Source of the DNA: Coriaria nepalensis
Taxonomy: Eukaryota > Streptophyta > Magnoliopsida > Cucurbitales > Coriariaceae
Direction: 5' to 3'
Assembly (NCBI GenBank): GCA_027186245.1
Contig: CP114497.1
Span: forward strand, 193,501-257,500
Length of the DNA stretch: 64,000 bases
Shown here: piece by piece, positions 11,103-21,655 of the stretch
Numbering within the stretch: the stretch's first letter is position 1
Layout: every line of letters starts with the position of its first letter
Made by a program: the position numbers and the translations under genes
Notes under the pieces: generated by a model
What the model saw: only the letters and a program-made list of their open reading frames with translations
Told to the model about the DNA's origin: nothing
The model's database searches: none

Positions 11103-12131
11103 ACAGAGAAGCTGTTTTCGATGGATTCTCAAAGTGCACGTAATGAACAGTGAGTCTATCTAGAACTCTAAATAAGTTGCTTCATAAATCTTAATCCATT
11201 CATAAAAATTTGAACTTGAATAAGGAAACTAACTCAAAACCCATACAATCTGTTAAAAAAAAAATGAAGAAGAAGAAAACACAACAACATATGTATCCAA
11301 CGAACCAAAAGAGCAGCCAAGTGCAAATATACAAGTAACGAACAGTGGAATACAACTGGAACCCTAAAAAAATTTTAATTCGTAAACTTAATCCCTTCCC
11401 TAAACTTTGAACTCGAAGAAAGAAACTTACAGAAAACCCATAAAATCTGTAAGAAAACAACAGAAAAAGGAAAAACAAAAACAAAAACCCGTAAAATCAG
11501 TTATTTCATGCACAAATTCACAAACCAAGAAGAGAAGGAAGTAAAAGAGAGAAATTGCATACCAAGTGGAACAGCAATTGACTCAAAAAATGAAAGAGAT
11601 AAGAGAGAGAGACAGAGAGGAGGGGGGAGGAGACCGATATCAGAAGTGTTTCCAGTTGGTGAAGCAGTTGTAAGGGAGAGACCAATCGTATGAGCTACCT
11701 TTAATTGGTTAATAATTGTCATATCTAATTAGCTTTATTGATTCTTTAGATAAAGATAAATTATATACAAGCAATCAAGACACAAAACGTGACCAAAGAG
11801 GCAAACACGTCTTCTGCCACAAAGTTTTCTGGGACTCCCCGGTTGGTCCGGGTTTAAGTCCCGCATAATTTTCATGATTATCTAAATTTATATAATTGTT
11901 CTCATCGGAGTTTGCAACCCATGAAGGAGGAGTTACCGGATTTTAAAATAAAAAAAAAAGGGACCCACATCATAAAAACTCTCAAGAAGTCAGCGCACTA
12001 ATGATAAAATGACACTGATTAAGAAAAACAAAAACTTTAAAAACTCAAATGCTAGCTGTAGCCTTGCTTCCGATTCCTTTTCACAATTAAACAACATATC
12101 GTGCTGCCTGCTTCTTTTGTGCATGGACGTT
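11103..12131. other. divergent promoter region between the USP and SRF genes
   Basis: AT-rich. The open frames on either strand (for example 11501-11722 minus) have no recognised similarity and overlap each other. A short segment near 11815-11870 contains a tRNA-like B-box, described separately. Confidence 0.5.
11815..11870 (+). repeat. possible SINE remnant (tRNA-like B-box)
   Basis: The sequence GGTTTAAGTCCCGC resembles the RNA polymerase III B-box (GGTTCRANYCC) with the CCCGC context common in plant tRNA-derived SINEs. No cloverleaf could be folded and no clear A-box was identified, so it is at best a remnant. Confidence 0.25.
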
Positions 12132-12140
12132 GTATAAATA
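12132..12140 (+). promoter_or_regulatory. putative TATA box of the SRF gene
   Basis: GTATAAATA about 120 bases upstream of the SRF start at 12259, followed by a CT-rich and then GA-repeat leader. Confidence 0.5.
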
Positions 12141-12226
12141 TTTAATCTTTCATTCCCCTTCTGTTCTTTTGGACAAAAGACAAGGACAAAGTGGATTTTG
12201 TTTGAGACTGTCAGACTGCCTAAGGC

Positions 12227-12229
<3 letters not shown>

Positions 12230-12258
<29 letters not shown>
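12230..12258. repeat. (GA)n microsatellite in the SRF 5' leader
   Basis: GA dinucleotide run ending directly at the start codon at 12259, a frequent plant 5'-UTR feature. Confidence 0.9.
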
Positions 12259-12262
<4 letters not shown>

Positions 12263-15200
12263 AGAGTTGGAAATGGAGGTGGGTTTTGTTTCTGATGAGC
12301 ATTAACATTTTGTGGTGGAAGCCCAGTTCCATCAATGCAGAAACGGATCCAAATGATGGTCAGAGCTCAGCAATTTTGTGTTGTCTTGTCTTTTCTTGCT
12401 TGCTTTACAGTTTACATGGCTTAGACTTCATTAAAATGCTTCCAGTTTGTTGTTCTTGCCTTTTATCGGTATCAATGAAAGAGAACTTTATGCAAAACGA
12501 ATTTTTGTTATGATAAACAAATACATGTTTCAAAATAAGAAAAAGGTTGCTCTTTTATTTACTGAACTGAAGAGTGAAGCCCGAACTCAACATATACTAA
12601 TGAGACCAGATTTAAGGATTGGCTAATATTTCAGTCTTTTACAGATTTTACATACGAGATGGAAAGCATTGAATTTTCTTCCCTTGCTCTATTTGCAAAA
12701 ATAGAACACAACAAATAAATTTTCAATTAGCATGTAAAACATCTAATGCCTCTGTTTTATCCTATCTGGACATACCGTTATATGCAGCTTCTGCTCTTAA
12801 GGTCTTGTACACTAGCTTAAACTCGCCATCTCAATTAACACAATGGAGTTCAAATGGTGATGATCCGTGCGGACAGTCTTGGAAAGGCGTAATTTGCTCA
12901 GGCTCACGGGTTACCGAAATGTGATTCTTAATATCCCAGAGTCTATTAGTATTCTCCCATTAATGGATGATAGATACTGAAATCGTGCTTTGTTTTGCCA
13001 GTACATTGTCTGGTCTTGGACTTTCTGGATCACTAGGGTACCAGCTCACAAGTTTGACATCTTTAACGAACCTGTAAGGTCAATGGCCGGTAGATTCAAG
13101 CAGAAGATATATTCATTCTCTACATTTTTTTCCTTAAATGTGGTTAGTATTTACATTTTTTGCAGGGACATGAGCAATAACAATCTTGGAGGCGAGATCT
13201 CTTACCAACTCCCACCAAATCTACAGCTCTTGTATGTTTCATATATACCTTGACGTGTCTAACTATGAGCATATATATAACATTAACTAAAAATGGTGAT
13301 TAAAAACACTTGACATGCAGAAATCTTGCTCGTAATAACTTCAGTAAAGGCATCCCTTACTCAGTTTCTCAGATGGTGCAGCTGGAATATTTGTGAGTAA
13401 CTTTCCGTAAGTCATTAATCGATGCGACTTATCGAAACAGTTGACCTAACTGTAGTACTGTTCTCCCCTTGTTTGGTTTTGTAGAAATCTCAGCCATAAT
13501 CAGCTTCAAGGTCCACTTTCTGATATATTTGGAAAGCTTTCATCACTCTCCACATTGTGAGATCTCTTCTCTTCCAACACTTGGTCAAGAACGGAAAGTA
13601 TTGCATTAAACGTTTCTTTGCTTCCTTTTCACATTGAGCAGGGATCTCTCTTATAATTTGCTGTCAGGCAACCTACCTGGGAGTTTCAGCTCCCTTTCGA
13701 GTATTTACACATTGTATGTATTCAAAAAAACATGTTTCCTTTTTGATACTAATGCTCGCTATCTAGTGTTGATCCCTTCCATGGCTCTGTAATCTACAAA
13801 TTGTGCAGATATTTGCAAGATAATCAGTTCACAGGCACTATTAATGTCCTTACTAATCTTCCCCTTCAAAATCTGTGAGTGTCAAATTATCGATCAAGTT
13901 CATAGTTTACAAATTTGCAATGAAATATCACTTTTCTTCTCACAAGTGATATTTATTGGACTATTGGTGTCGACAATCTCAAGGAATGTTGGAAACAACC
14001 ATTTTACCGGCTCGGTTCCTGACCACTTGCAGAACATAAACCTTCAGTACGTACTTTTAATTGCTTTAGTATCAACTATCAAATTTTTTGGCATATGCAT
14101 GCGTTATAGGGCTAGTGCGCCGAGCAGCTTCTCATAAATCTTTAATTTCTGAGCAACAATTTGTGGCAGGAAGAAAGGTAATTCTTGGAATTCGGATCCT
14201 ACGCCCCATACTCCACCTGGTACACCCACATCTACTTCTCGGAATAATACGGGAAGAACAGGTGGTAGAGGTGGTAGAGGTGGAGAAAAAGGAGGTGGAG
14301 TAATTGCAGGAGTTGTTGTAACTATATTCATAGTTGGAGCAATAGTAACATTCTTTCTTATAAAGAGAAAATCCAAGAAATCAGGCTTAGACGTAGAAAA
14401 GCTCGAGGATCGACCTTTCGTACCGCTTAATTTGAAAGAAGTACATGGTATAACTATCCTCTTCCAAATCTCAAACTCTGTCTCTTCACCATCTGACTTT
14501 GAAACATATATTCATCATTTCTAAAACATGTCATTGCAGAAATGAAGTCTGCAGAGGTTTCCTCAAAGACATTTGATACTTGTGGCACAATAAATCTTAA
14601 ACCCCCACCAATGAAATCATATGATGAGGAATATTTCTTGAAAAAATCCGTACTTGTCAAAAAGGCTAGTATAGCTCCTATAAATGTACATTCATATTCA
14701 TTAGCTGAATTGCAGATTTCTACAAGAAATTTCAGTCCAGAAAATCTTCTTGACGAGGGGTCACTTGGACGTGTTTATCGGGCTCAGTTTACTGATGGGA
14801 AGGTGCTGTTTTACTTCCAGTACATATCCATGTTGTCTTGTCTTTATTTAAAAATTTTCTTATGGTTTTTGGCGATGAAATAGGTGTTTGCTGTGAAGAA
14901 GATAGATTCATCTGCACTTCCAATGGAATTGCTGGAGGATTTCACAAAGATGGTGTCGAAAGTGTCTCAATTGCACCATGCTAATATAACGGAGCTCATT
15001 GGTTATTGCTCGGAGTATGGACAGAATCTTTTAGTGTATGAATACCATGAAAACAGTTCATTGCACGACTTCTTGCATCTCTCAGACGAATTTAGCAACC
15101 CCTTGACATGGAATTCTCGTATCAAGATCGCTTTGGGGACTGGACGTGCATTGGAGTAAGTTGTTGAACTATATATGCTAGTTTCGAATAATAAGATAGA

Positions 15201-15909
15201 AATCTTGAGGTATCAATTGAATTACAGTACTAAGCAACATAATTATCAGGTATTTACATGAAGTTTGTTCGCCATCAATTGTTCATAACAATATCAAGTC
15301 AGCTAACATATTACTTGATATGGAACTCAACCCTCAGCTTTCCGATTCCGGCCTGGCAAGTTTCATGGCAAATGTGGATCTGAGTACTGGATTTGGATAC
15401 AATGCTCCTGAGGTTACAATGTGTGCTCAATATACTCTCAAAAGTGACGTATATAGTTTTGGCATAGTCATGTTAGAGCTGCTCACCGGACGTAAACCGT
15501 TTGATAGGTGAAATTTCACACGATAGATTTGTTTTAGATTAAGAGAGACATGCAGTCGATCAATTTTCTATGTTTCTGATGTTTGCAGTTCAAGGGTAAG
15601 ACCTGAGCAATCCTTGGTTCGGTGGGCAACACCTCAGCTCCATGACATTGATGCTTTGGAAAAAATGGTTGATCCCATACTCAAAGGGCTCTACCCTGTT
15701 AAGTCTCTCTCCCGTTTTGCCGATGTAATTGCTCTCTGTGTCCAGGTAATGTGCTTAAGTTATCCATCTAGTGTGTGATTTTCCACATGCTTTTACAACT
15801 ACTCTACCCTTATCTTGTTTTAATCCTGGTTGAGCAGCCGGAGCCTGAATTTCGACCTCCTATGTCAGAAGTTGTACAAGCATTGGTCCGGCTCGTTGCA
15901 ACGAGCTAA
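12259..15909 (+). CDS. STRUBBELIG-receptor family LRR receptor-like kinase (SRF6/7 type)
   Basis: Fifteen exons give a 671-residue receptor-like kinase: 12259-12358, 12788-12920, 13002-13073, 13166-13231, 13321-13392, 13485-13556, 13642-13713, 13809-13874, 13984-14046, 14170-14447, 14540-14802, 14884-15155, 15250-15507, 15589-15745, 15838-15909. A signal peptide (residues 1-28) is followed by the SUB domain with [13 protein letters not shown], then about six LRRs, most on 66-72-base exons with matching phase. Next come a Gly/Arg-rich juxtamembrane segment, one membrane helix ([20 protein letters not shown]) and a kinase domain. The kinase looks catalytically impaired, as is usual in SRFs: the Gly loop reads [12 protein letters not shown] is HNN ([13 protein letters not shown]) and DFG is DSG. 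The VAIK-like lysine (FAVKK) remains. SRF proteins act in plasma-membrane signalling for growth and cell-wall processes. The length is slightly below Arabidopsis SRF7. Confidence 0.93.
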
Positions 15910-16834
15910 CTCGAGTAAGAGTGCTGACAACAATTCAGATGCACATGAAACATTTTAGATATGAAAGAACATCTTGCTACAAAACCAATATTTTCTTCGT
16001 TACTAATTTATTTCATTTATAATTTGTAGTTTTGTACACGTTTGTTCTGTTAATACAATATCACTGATCTCAAACATGGGCTTTATCCTGGTCCAAGTTG
16101 CAACTACCCTTGCTTGTTGGGTATTTGGTTGGGGCCAATGGCTTTGCAGGCCATTCCTTTGTCAGACTTTGCTTTCAAGCACTAATTGCCACAAAATTGC
16201 TGATGCGCTTGCCGACACAAAAGAAAATATCATTACCAAACTCTTTCTACTTGGAAAATTGGCACACTAGTGGAGCTGGTGGGTCTTCTCCATATATGCA
16301 GATGTTGGACTTGAATCTCATAATGTGTAGTGATTTCAATTTTGTGGGAGTCAAAGTATTGTTTGATTCGGTCAAGTCTTAATTAAACTTTAATCATAAT
16401 TACAACTAATTAGTTTATTGTCACCCAATCCCCCAACACAAGACCCAAAACTTGCATTTTATTTTTCCCCTTTTTTTTGGTTCTTACAGGCACTTAAAAG
16501 TGGTTAAGCAACTATATTAGAATGATGTTATCAAATAAAAGTAGAAGGGGAAGAAAAAGCAAAAAGAAAACGACATGTTTGTAGTTAGTTCAACTGTCAA
16601 ACGTAGACCACAAGATAGTTTTCTTCTTCCTCCCACCCTCTTGGTAAGAGTCTAAAACGACCTCAGTGGTGGACTGGATGTCCTTAGGCTTCCTTTGTCC
16701 TTTGAACACTATTGCATCTCAACTCTCTCACGCCTTCTTCTAGTACTTTTAGTGATTTAGTCTTCCACTCAATTTCCTCAAACCAGGTTCCATTCCCTCT
16801 TCTTCATCTTCTTCTTCTTCTTTTTTTTTCTGCT
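15910..16834. other. intergenic between SRF and ATL
   Basis: SRF 3' UTR and ATL promoter. Short open frames at 16076-16382 overlap in two frames and have no recognised similarity. Confidence 0.5.
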
Positions 16835-16843
16835 TTATAAATC
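16835..16843 (+). promoter_or_regulatory. putative TATA box of the ATL gene
   Basis: TTTATAAAT about 85 bases upstream of the ATG at 16927, preceded by a CTT-rich tract. Confidence 0.5.
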
Positions 16844-16926
16844 TCCCGTTTTGTCTTTCTTTTTACTCAACGCTTCAACATATTTATTAGTCCTAGATTT
16901 GAATTTTTCCGACAAGTTCCGGATTT

Positions 16927-17775
16927 ATGGATTTGAATGAGACAGCAGCTGTAAAGATAACAGGCAAGATAATGGTGATATCCATATTGATCCTTTTCAT
17001 GGTGCTTCTATTCGTCCTACTTCTTCTTCTCTATGCCAAATGGTTCTATTCTTCCGTTACCGAAGAATTAGCCCCTCCTCCTCCACAAACTCGCCGCCGT
17101 AGACGTCACCTTGTATTTTACCCGGGCAGCCAAGATGTTGCGGCCACAAGACAAGGGCTGGACCCTTCCATCCTTAGGTCTCTTCCGGTTTTAGTTTTCC
17201 ATCCAGAAGACTTCAATGACGGCTTGGAATGTACGGTTTGTCTCTCCGAGCTTGTCCAGGGGGAGAAAGCTCGGCTTCTGCCCAAATGCAACCATGGCTT
17301 CCATGTTGATTGCATTGACATGTGGTTCCTTTGCCACTCCACCTGTCCCCTCTGTAGAAACCCGATCAATCCCGAATTCTACAATCCCTGTGAATCTGTG
17401 ATCGATATTGAATCACAAGCCGAGGTTTCTACGGAGTCTCTTTTCTTCCCGACAAATGTATTGTTTTGGGGAAATGAGAGTGAAGTGAGTTCCATGAGTG
17501 CTTGTTCGGAAGAAGCTTCTGGTCCTTCTACTTCGTCGACTAGTATTGATTTTCCCGAGGGAATTCTTCCTCTTGATGTACAAAACGAGATATCATCCCC
17601 ATCTTCTTCATTAGCGAGCCGGTTAGCTGATGAGGGAGAGAAGTCATCATTAGTGGCAACAAGGTTAAGATCATTGAAAAGGCTTTTGAGTAGGGAAAGG
17701 AAAGCAACTTCTACTTGTAGTAGTAGTCATTCTAGTTCAGTTGATGTTGAGCAAGAGGGCAGAGAACAAAACTAA
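16927..17775 (+). CDS. ATL-family RING-H2 E3 ubiquitin ligase
   Basis: Intronless, 282 residues, as is typical of ATL genes. The hydrophobic N-terminal segment (about 11-37) is a membrane helix, followed by a basic RRRRR patch (about 56-60) and the GLD motif (GLDPSILRSLPV, from residue 77). The RING-H2 ligands are C102, C105, C121, H123, H126, C129, C140 and C143, spaced C-x2-C-x15-C-x-H-x2-H-x2-C-x10-C-x2-C. The Trp three residues after the sixth ligand (DMW), which contacts the E2 in ATLs, is present. The Ser-rich tail is disordered-looking. ATL proteins are membrane-anchored ubiquitin ligases, often quickly induced in defence or carbon/nitrogen signalling. Its place beside SRF and PME3-type genes fits the ATL61 (At3g14320) or ATL3 (At1g72310) lineage, an inference from recalled locus order. 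Confidence 0.92.
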   Translation: MDLNETAAVKITGKIMVISILILFMVLLFVLLLLLYAKWFYSSVTEELAPPPPQTRRRRRHLVFYPGSQDVAATRQGLDPSILRSLPVLVFHPEDFNDGLECTVCLSELVQGEKARLLPKCNHGFHVDCIDMWFLCHSTCPLCRNPINPEFYNPCESVIDIESQAEVSTESLFFPTNVLFWGNESEVSSMSACSEEASGPSTSSTSIDFPEGILPLDVQNEISSPSSSLASRLADEGEKSSLVATRLRSLKRLLSRERKATSTCSSSHSSSVDVEQEGREQN

Positions 17776-18432
17776 AAAAAAAAAACATAGATTTTGATCA
17801 CTACATTGGGAAAAAAAAAAGACAAGATGGTTTAAACTAGTAGATGACAAGCTGCTGCTTTCATGTTAGTTTGAAGGGATCTACTCCCTCTCCTCTTTTT
17901 TTTTTTTTTTGGTAATATATCCAAATTGCACAACTTGCGAGTTAAGTACATTGAACAGCTAATTTAGTAATTCAAGCTGTTAACAAAGTTTTATGTCTGA
18001 ATCAGAGCGTCAAGTAAGTAATTTTTATTGTTTTATATAAGTTGTTAGTGAATAGTGAGTCATCAGTTGACTGTATGTGATGTATAAAGAAAATGAAAAG
18101 GAGCCTGAAAACTAGGCGCAACCAAATCAGGTTTTACCAACATGCTAACATGCTTTCAGACATTGGATCCAACACTTGACTAGAAACCTTGGTTAACTAA
18201 AACAATAACATCAGTTAGTTAATACACCAAACTATCACGTGAATCATCAACAAGATGGCCAATGGAAAGTCGTCACCATTTGTTCATAGTCAAAGATCTT
18301 AAGTACATGATCCCACTGAAAAAATCAGAAGCCAATTCTTATTTTACTATTTCTGAAACTAGACCCAAGTTTTTAGCTCTATATCAGAAACTAGACCCTC
18401 CCCATTTTCACTTTCAATTATTAATCTTAAGG
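17776..18432. other. intergenic between ATL and the putative peptide gene
   Basis: Poly-A/T runs and the ATL 3' UTR. The frame of the next gene stays open upstream to 18262, but no better start is apparent there. Confidence 0.5.
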
Positions 18433-18833
18433 ATGAAGTCATGGTATAGAATAGTAGCTGCTCTTACTCTTGCATTTTCTCTTGTAACATCATTTTGCTG
18501 GAGTATAAACCGAGCACAGGCTCGACAAGCTCGTTGGCTGACACAATCAGATTTATCAACCGAATCAACCACTACGTTGTCTTCTCAAACTTTGAAAGAA
18601 TCTCAGGCTGGAAGGAAGAAGGAGAAGAACGACAGCAAGAAGAACCTGAAAGAAGAGGTCGGCTCCAGCCTTAGAAGAATACCTCCAAGCATGTCAAATC
18701 CCATACAGAACAAGTAACTCCATACAACACAACAACAGTTTCAAGCTTGAATCAGCTCCTGATAAGATGAACCTGAATTGCTCGTTACTGTGTTTTAATC
18801 TTTTCCAGGTCTGGTCCACCAAAGAATCGCTGA
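18433..18833 (+). CDS. putative secreted signalling-peptide precursor with CLE-like C-terminus
   Basis: Two exons, 18433-18713 and 18809-18833 (GT-AG), encode 101 residues. The N-terminus MKSWYRIVAALTLAFSLVTS is a clear signal peptide. The middle is Ser/Thr- then Lys/Glu-rich, like peptide-hormone propeptides. The C-terminus reads SSLRRIPPSMSNPIQNK, then SGPPKNR added by the second exon. The 12-mer RIPPSMSNPIQN aligns with the CLE consensus (R-x-x-P-S/x-x-x-D/N-P-L/I-H/Q-H/N), keeping R1, P4, N8, P9 and N12, preceded by a dibasic RR. It departs from usual CLEs at Met6, Ser7 and Gln11, and its tail is longer; the PPS core also recalls IDA/IDL peptides. Family assignment is therefore tentative. 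Without splicing, a stop follows immediately after the Lys. The frame is open upstream, but this Met gives the only good signal peptide. Confidence 0.6.
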
Positions 18834-19193
18834 TAAGTTTGTCCAACTACGAACAAGTTCGTTCTGGTTCGTTAGCACAGTATCATATAAGCCATATCTT
18901 TCTTTCTATCATTTTTTTTATTGTTATTTTTAATAGGATAAGAAACTATTGTTAAGTGTAGGTTTTGATGTTAGGTTACGAAACACCTGTTTGGTTGTGT
19001 TTTGTTAGTTTTTTAGAGATAGAAATACAACTTTATGTCACAGCTTCGAATTTGCAGTGATACCTATACTTTTCCAGTTTTACACAAATATTCTAACAGC
19101 TTAAAAACTACATACTGGGGAAAGAAAAAAAAGAGACCCGCCACCAGCGGCAGTGGGAAAGTAGATTTTCTGCCGGCTCTCCTTCCATTTATG
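18834..19193. other. intergenic, 3' flank of the peptide gene
   Basis: AT-rich; no gene recognised. It probably holds the 3' UTR of the peptide gene and the 3' end of the broken APUM23-like gene. Confidence 0.5.
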
Positions 19194-20330
19194 TTACTCT
19201 ATCCTTCGCTTCTTACTTGATCCAGCAGCAGTATTCAAAGACTCATCCTTATTCTTTTTCGACTTCTTAACTTTCTCTTCTGACACAATATTATCTTCCG
19301 ATGTCTTGGCATATTTCTCACTATGCCGTTTTGCCTTCTCTGGCTTGCGCTTAGAGCCTGACATTGCCAGAAAAGGAATAGCAGAAGCCATACGATCATC
19401 AATATCTTTCCTCATATTCTTCAACCCCTGTGGATTTGCCAAGACATGGGAACCATAGCAGTGACACATCACGTCAATAGGATTTGCCAAAATCACTTAA
19501 TAGCAAACCAGGGATGTTTATTTTTTTGCTTAAATCACACCCATATAAGGTTACTTTCACCCAAACAGTTGTCGAGTTCTTGTTGACGTCAAAGAAACTG
19601 ATATTTAAATACCTTACATATCTAAGTTAAGGATTCTTCAATAAGAGAGTCGGCCTCCCCATCCTGTAGATGCTTAAACAAAGACTTGACAGCTGTCTCG
19701 GCTATGTGAGAGCCAGATCTATCCATAGAAATAAAGGAAAATCCTCTGCACAGCTCTGAAGGAAACTACAAAGGTGATCCACATCACATCCCTCTAGAAG
19801 GCTTTGCAAAGAGTGGCTTATGATATAATCAATCGCAAGTTCAAACTCTTTCCCCCTGGTTTCATTAAGAGCATTACCACATACAAATGTGCGCACCTCG
19901 TATTCAACTCCATTACTCTCAAATAGGTTTGTTATTTCCGAAAAGTATCTAACCTCCATTACTCAGGGTCGATCTGCTTCCTAGAAAAATTTATAATCAT
20001 CATGGATATAACAAATTAGTAAACATTATACAACCTCAGATAAGAATGCACATTATCTAAGAAATATATATCATTAATGAAAGGGCAGATAAAGTCTATC
20101 TGATTGATAACAAAAATAGTTCTTGGCACCTCACACGGGATGGTTGTGTAGCGAAAGTATCATCATACTTTGAGGACCTTTGTGCACCTCTTGGAGCTCC
20201 ATAAACCGACCCTTCAGAAGTATTTTTGTAAGAATCATCCCCTCCTTTATGATTTTTCCTGTTCATGCCTCTTTTCTTCTTGCCATGCTTATAATTTGTA
20301 TACTCCTCACCCATTAGTCATTCTTCGACC
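19194..20330 (-). pseudogene. broken APUM23/NOP9-like Pumilio gene with the repeat core deleted
   Basis: Minus-strand remnants match Arabidopsis APUM23, a nucleolar Pumilio-type pre-rRNA processing factor. Exon 1 (start 20314) carries a Lys-rich N-terminus (MGEEYTNYKHGKKKRGMNRK). After an intron comes KQIDPE, then RYFSEITNLFES, FVCGNALNETRGKEFELAID and LLEGCDVDHLCSF, followed by DRSGSHIAETAVKSL and NPIDVMCHCYGSHVL. This last motif runs directly into a C-terminal Lys-rich tail (KNMRKDIDDRM...SSKKRRIE), so most Pumilio repeats are missing. Lesions: an in-frame TAA after KQIDPE (19959-19961) with a frame change, another frame change near 19723-19735 (LFLWID versus the MDRSGSH frame), and a TAG before ICK (19622-19624). 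Introns persist, so it is a decayed DNA-level copy, not a retrocopy. The family length is about 750 residues. Confidence 0.85.
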
Positions 20331-21655
20331 AAAACAAAAGTCCTTTGTCTTCTCGATGGCAGTGCTTTTGAACCGACAGCAACCATATGTACCTTCCAAC
20401 AACTGAATAGTAAAGCTCTAGTACAGAAAACCATTAAGAACCTCAACCTGGCAGCCGAGTTAAGTCAACACTCAGCTGGTATACCACAAGTGTGAGAGTA
20501 AGTAAGAAATTTATCAACTTCCGCTAGAATTTTTGGAAGGAAAAAAAAAACAGAGAATTTTGAATACATCTTCAAATTCAGAGATTTTCATTTTCATTGC
20601 ATAAAATTGAACACAGCCATAGATGCCTGCATGATAAAAACGAAGGAAGGATTTACTTTTGCAGTGAAAAAGTGATGAAGAATATCATTGCAAGTAGGGT
20701 AAGTATTAAATTTCAAAGCAGAAAACTTACCTTCAAACTGCTTCGAATCTTTCCGGCAAATCAAGCTGGAACTCGCTCGGCGCAACAAGAGAGAAGGAGG
20801 ACGATGCCGAACGAGTATTGCAGAAAACGTCGACGTTTGGCTTGGAAGGGAAGGTTTTTAAGGTTCAAGCGTCCAGCAGCTCCGTGTAGGGTTTTGCGTT
20901 TCCTTCAACCTTCACTGAAAAGGCGCCCAGCCGCCAAACGGCCGTTTTGTTATCGTTATTTTTAATTAACATCTGAGCCTTTGGGCCAGATCCGTCACCT
21001 ATAAAATTGGGCCTGAAATACTAGTAAGCCCGTTGGATAGAAAAGGCTGGAATAGTCCAAAAAACCAACGGGTGAAGAAAATAATGCACACTTTTCTTAT
21101 CTTTCTAGTTACAGCACATGGTCTCCACCAATTTGCTGGATTTTCGGCCTACAAGAGACATACATAATCAACGCAATTGGTTGATTGATTGATGCAGATA
21201 GGTGAAGATGGACCCCCCTCTTTTGATATACATTCATACACTAGCCAACGCCGGGCCCCTTTCAGGCATGCCTCAGAAAACTCAATTCTTCCGATGTAAT
21301 TATTAACATTCAGTATGAATCACTTCGTACAGATTTTAACGAGAAGATGGTCAGAAAACGTGATGGAATTAATGAGGAAGATGGTCTCTCAGAATATAAA
21401 GAAGAAGAAGATAACGGACGAGCAACTTGAAGTCCACAAAACATTTTTACAAGGTCCACAGGTTACTTTGCTACATCTATCGCATGAGATCTTAGGTGGT
21501 CTTGGATTAAAGTTAGTCACCGACAAGAGTGTGTGTCATATTAGCAGTAACAAGTTAAGTCATCCCTTTAAAATCGACCCCTACATACATCTTCTTCTTC
21601 CCCACGCACATAATTTGTAGCTAGTGTCTACTCTCTACTCTCTACTTCTCTAACT
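20331..21655. other. divergent region between the APUM23-like remnant and the PME3-like gene
   Basis: On the minus strand, roughly 20720-20830 looks like the old 5' leader exon of the APUM23-like gene, with a donor-like GTAAG after a GAAG end. The plus-strand 122-codon frame at 20597-20965 is Arg-rich with no recognised family and probably reflects that leader. The right side is the promoter of the PME3-like gene. Confidence 0.45.

Noticed and set aside
11815..11870. tRNA gene candidate around the B-box-like GGTTTAAGTCC
   Set aside because: No cloverleaf arms or convincing A-box could be found; kept only as a weak SINE remnant.
14104..14376. 90-codon minus-strand ORF, Pro-rich
   Set aside because: Antisense shadow of the Gly-rich juxtamembrane exon of the SRF gene.
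20597..20965. 122-codon plus-strand ORF, Arg-rich
   Set aside because: No family resemblance; it lies over the old leader of the APUM23-like remnant on the other strand.
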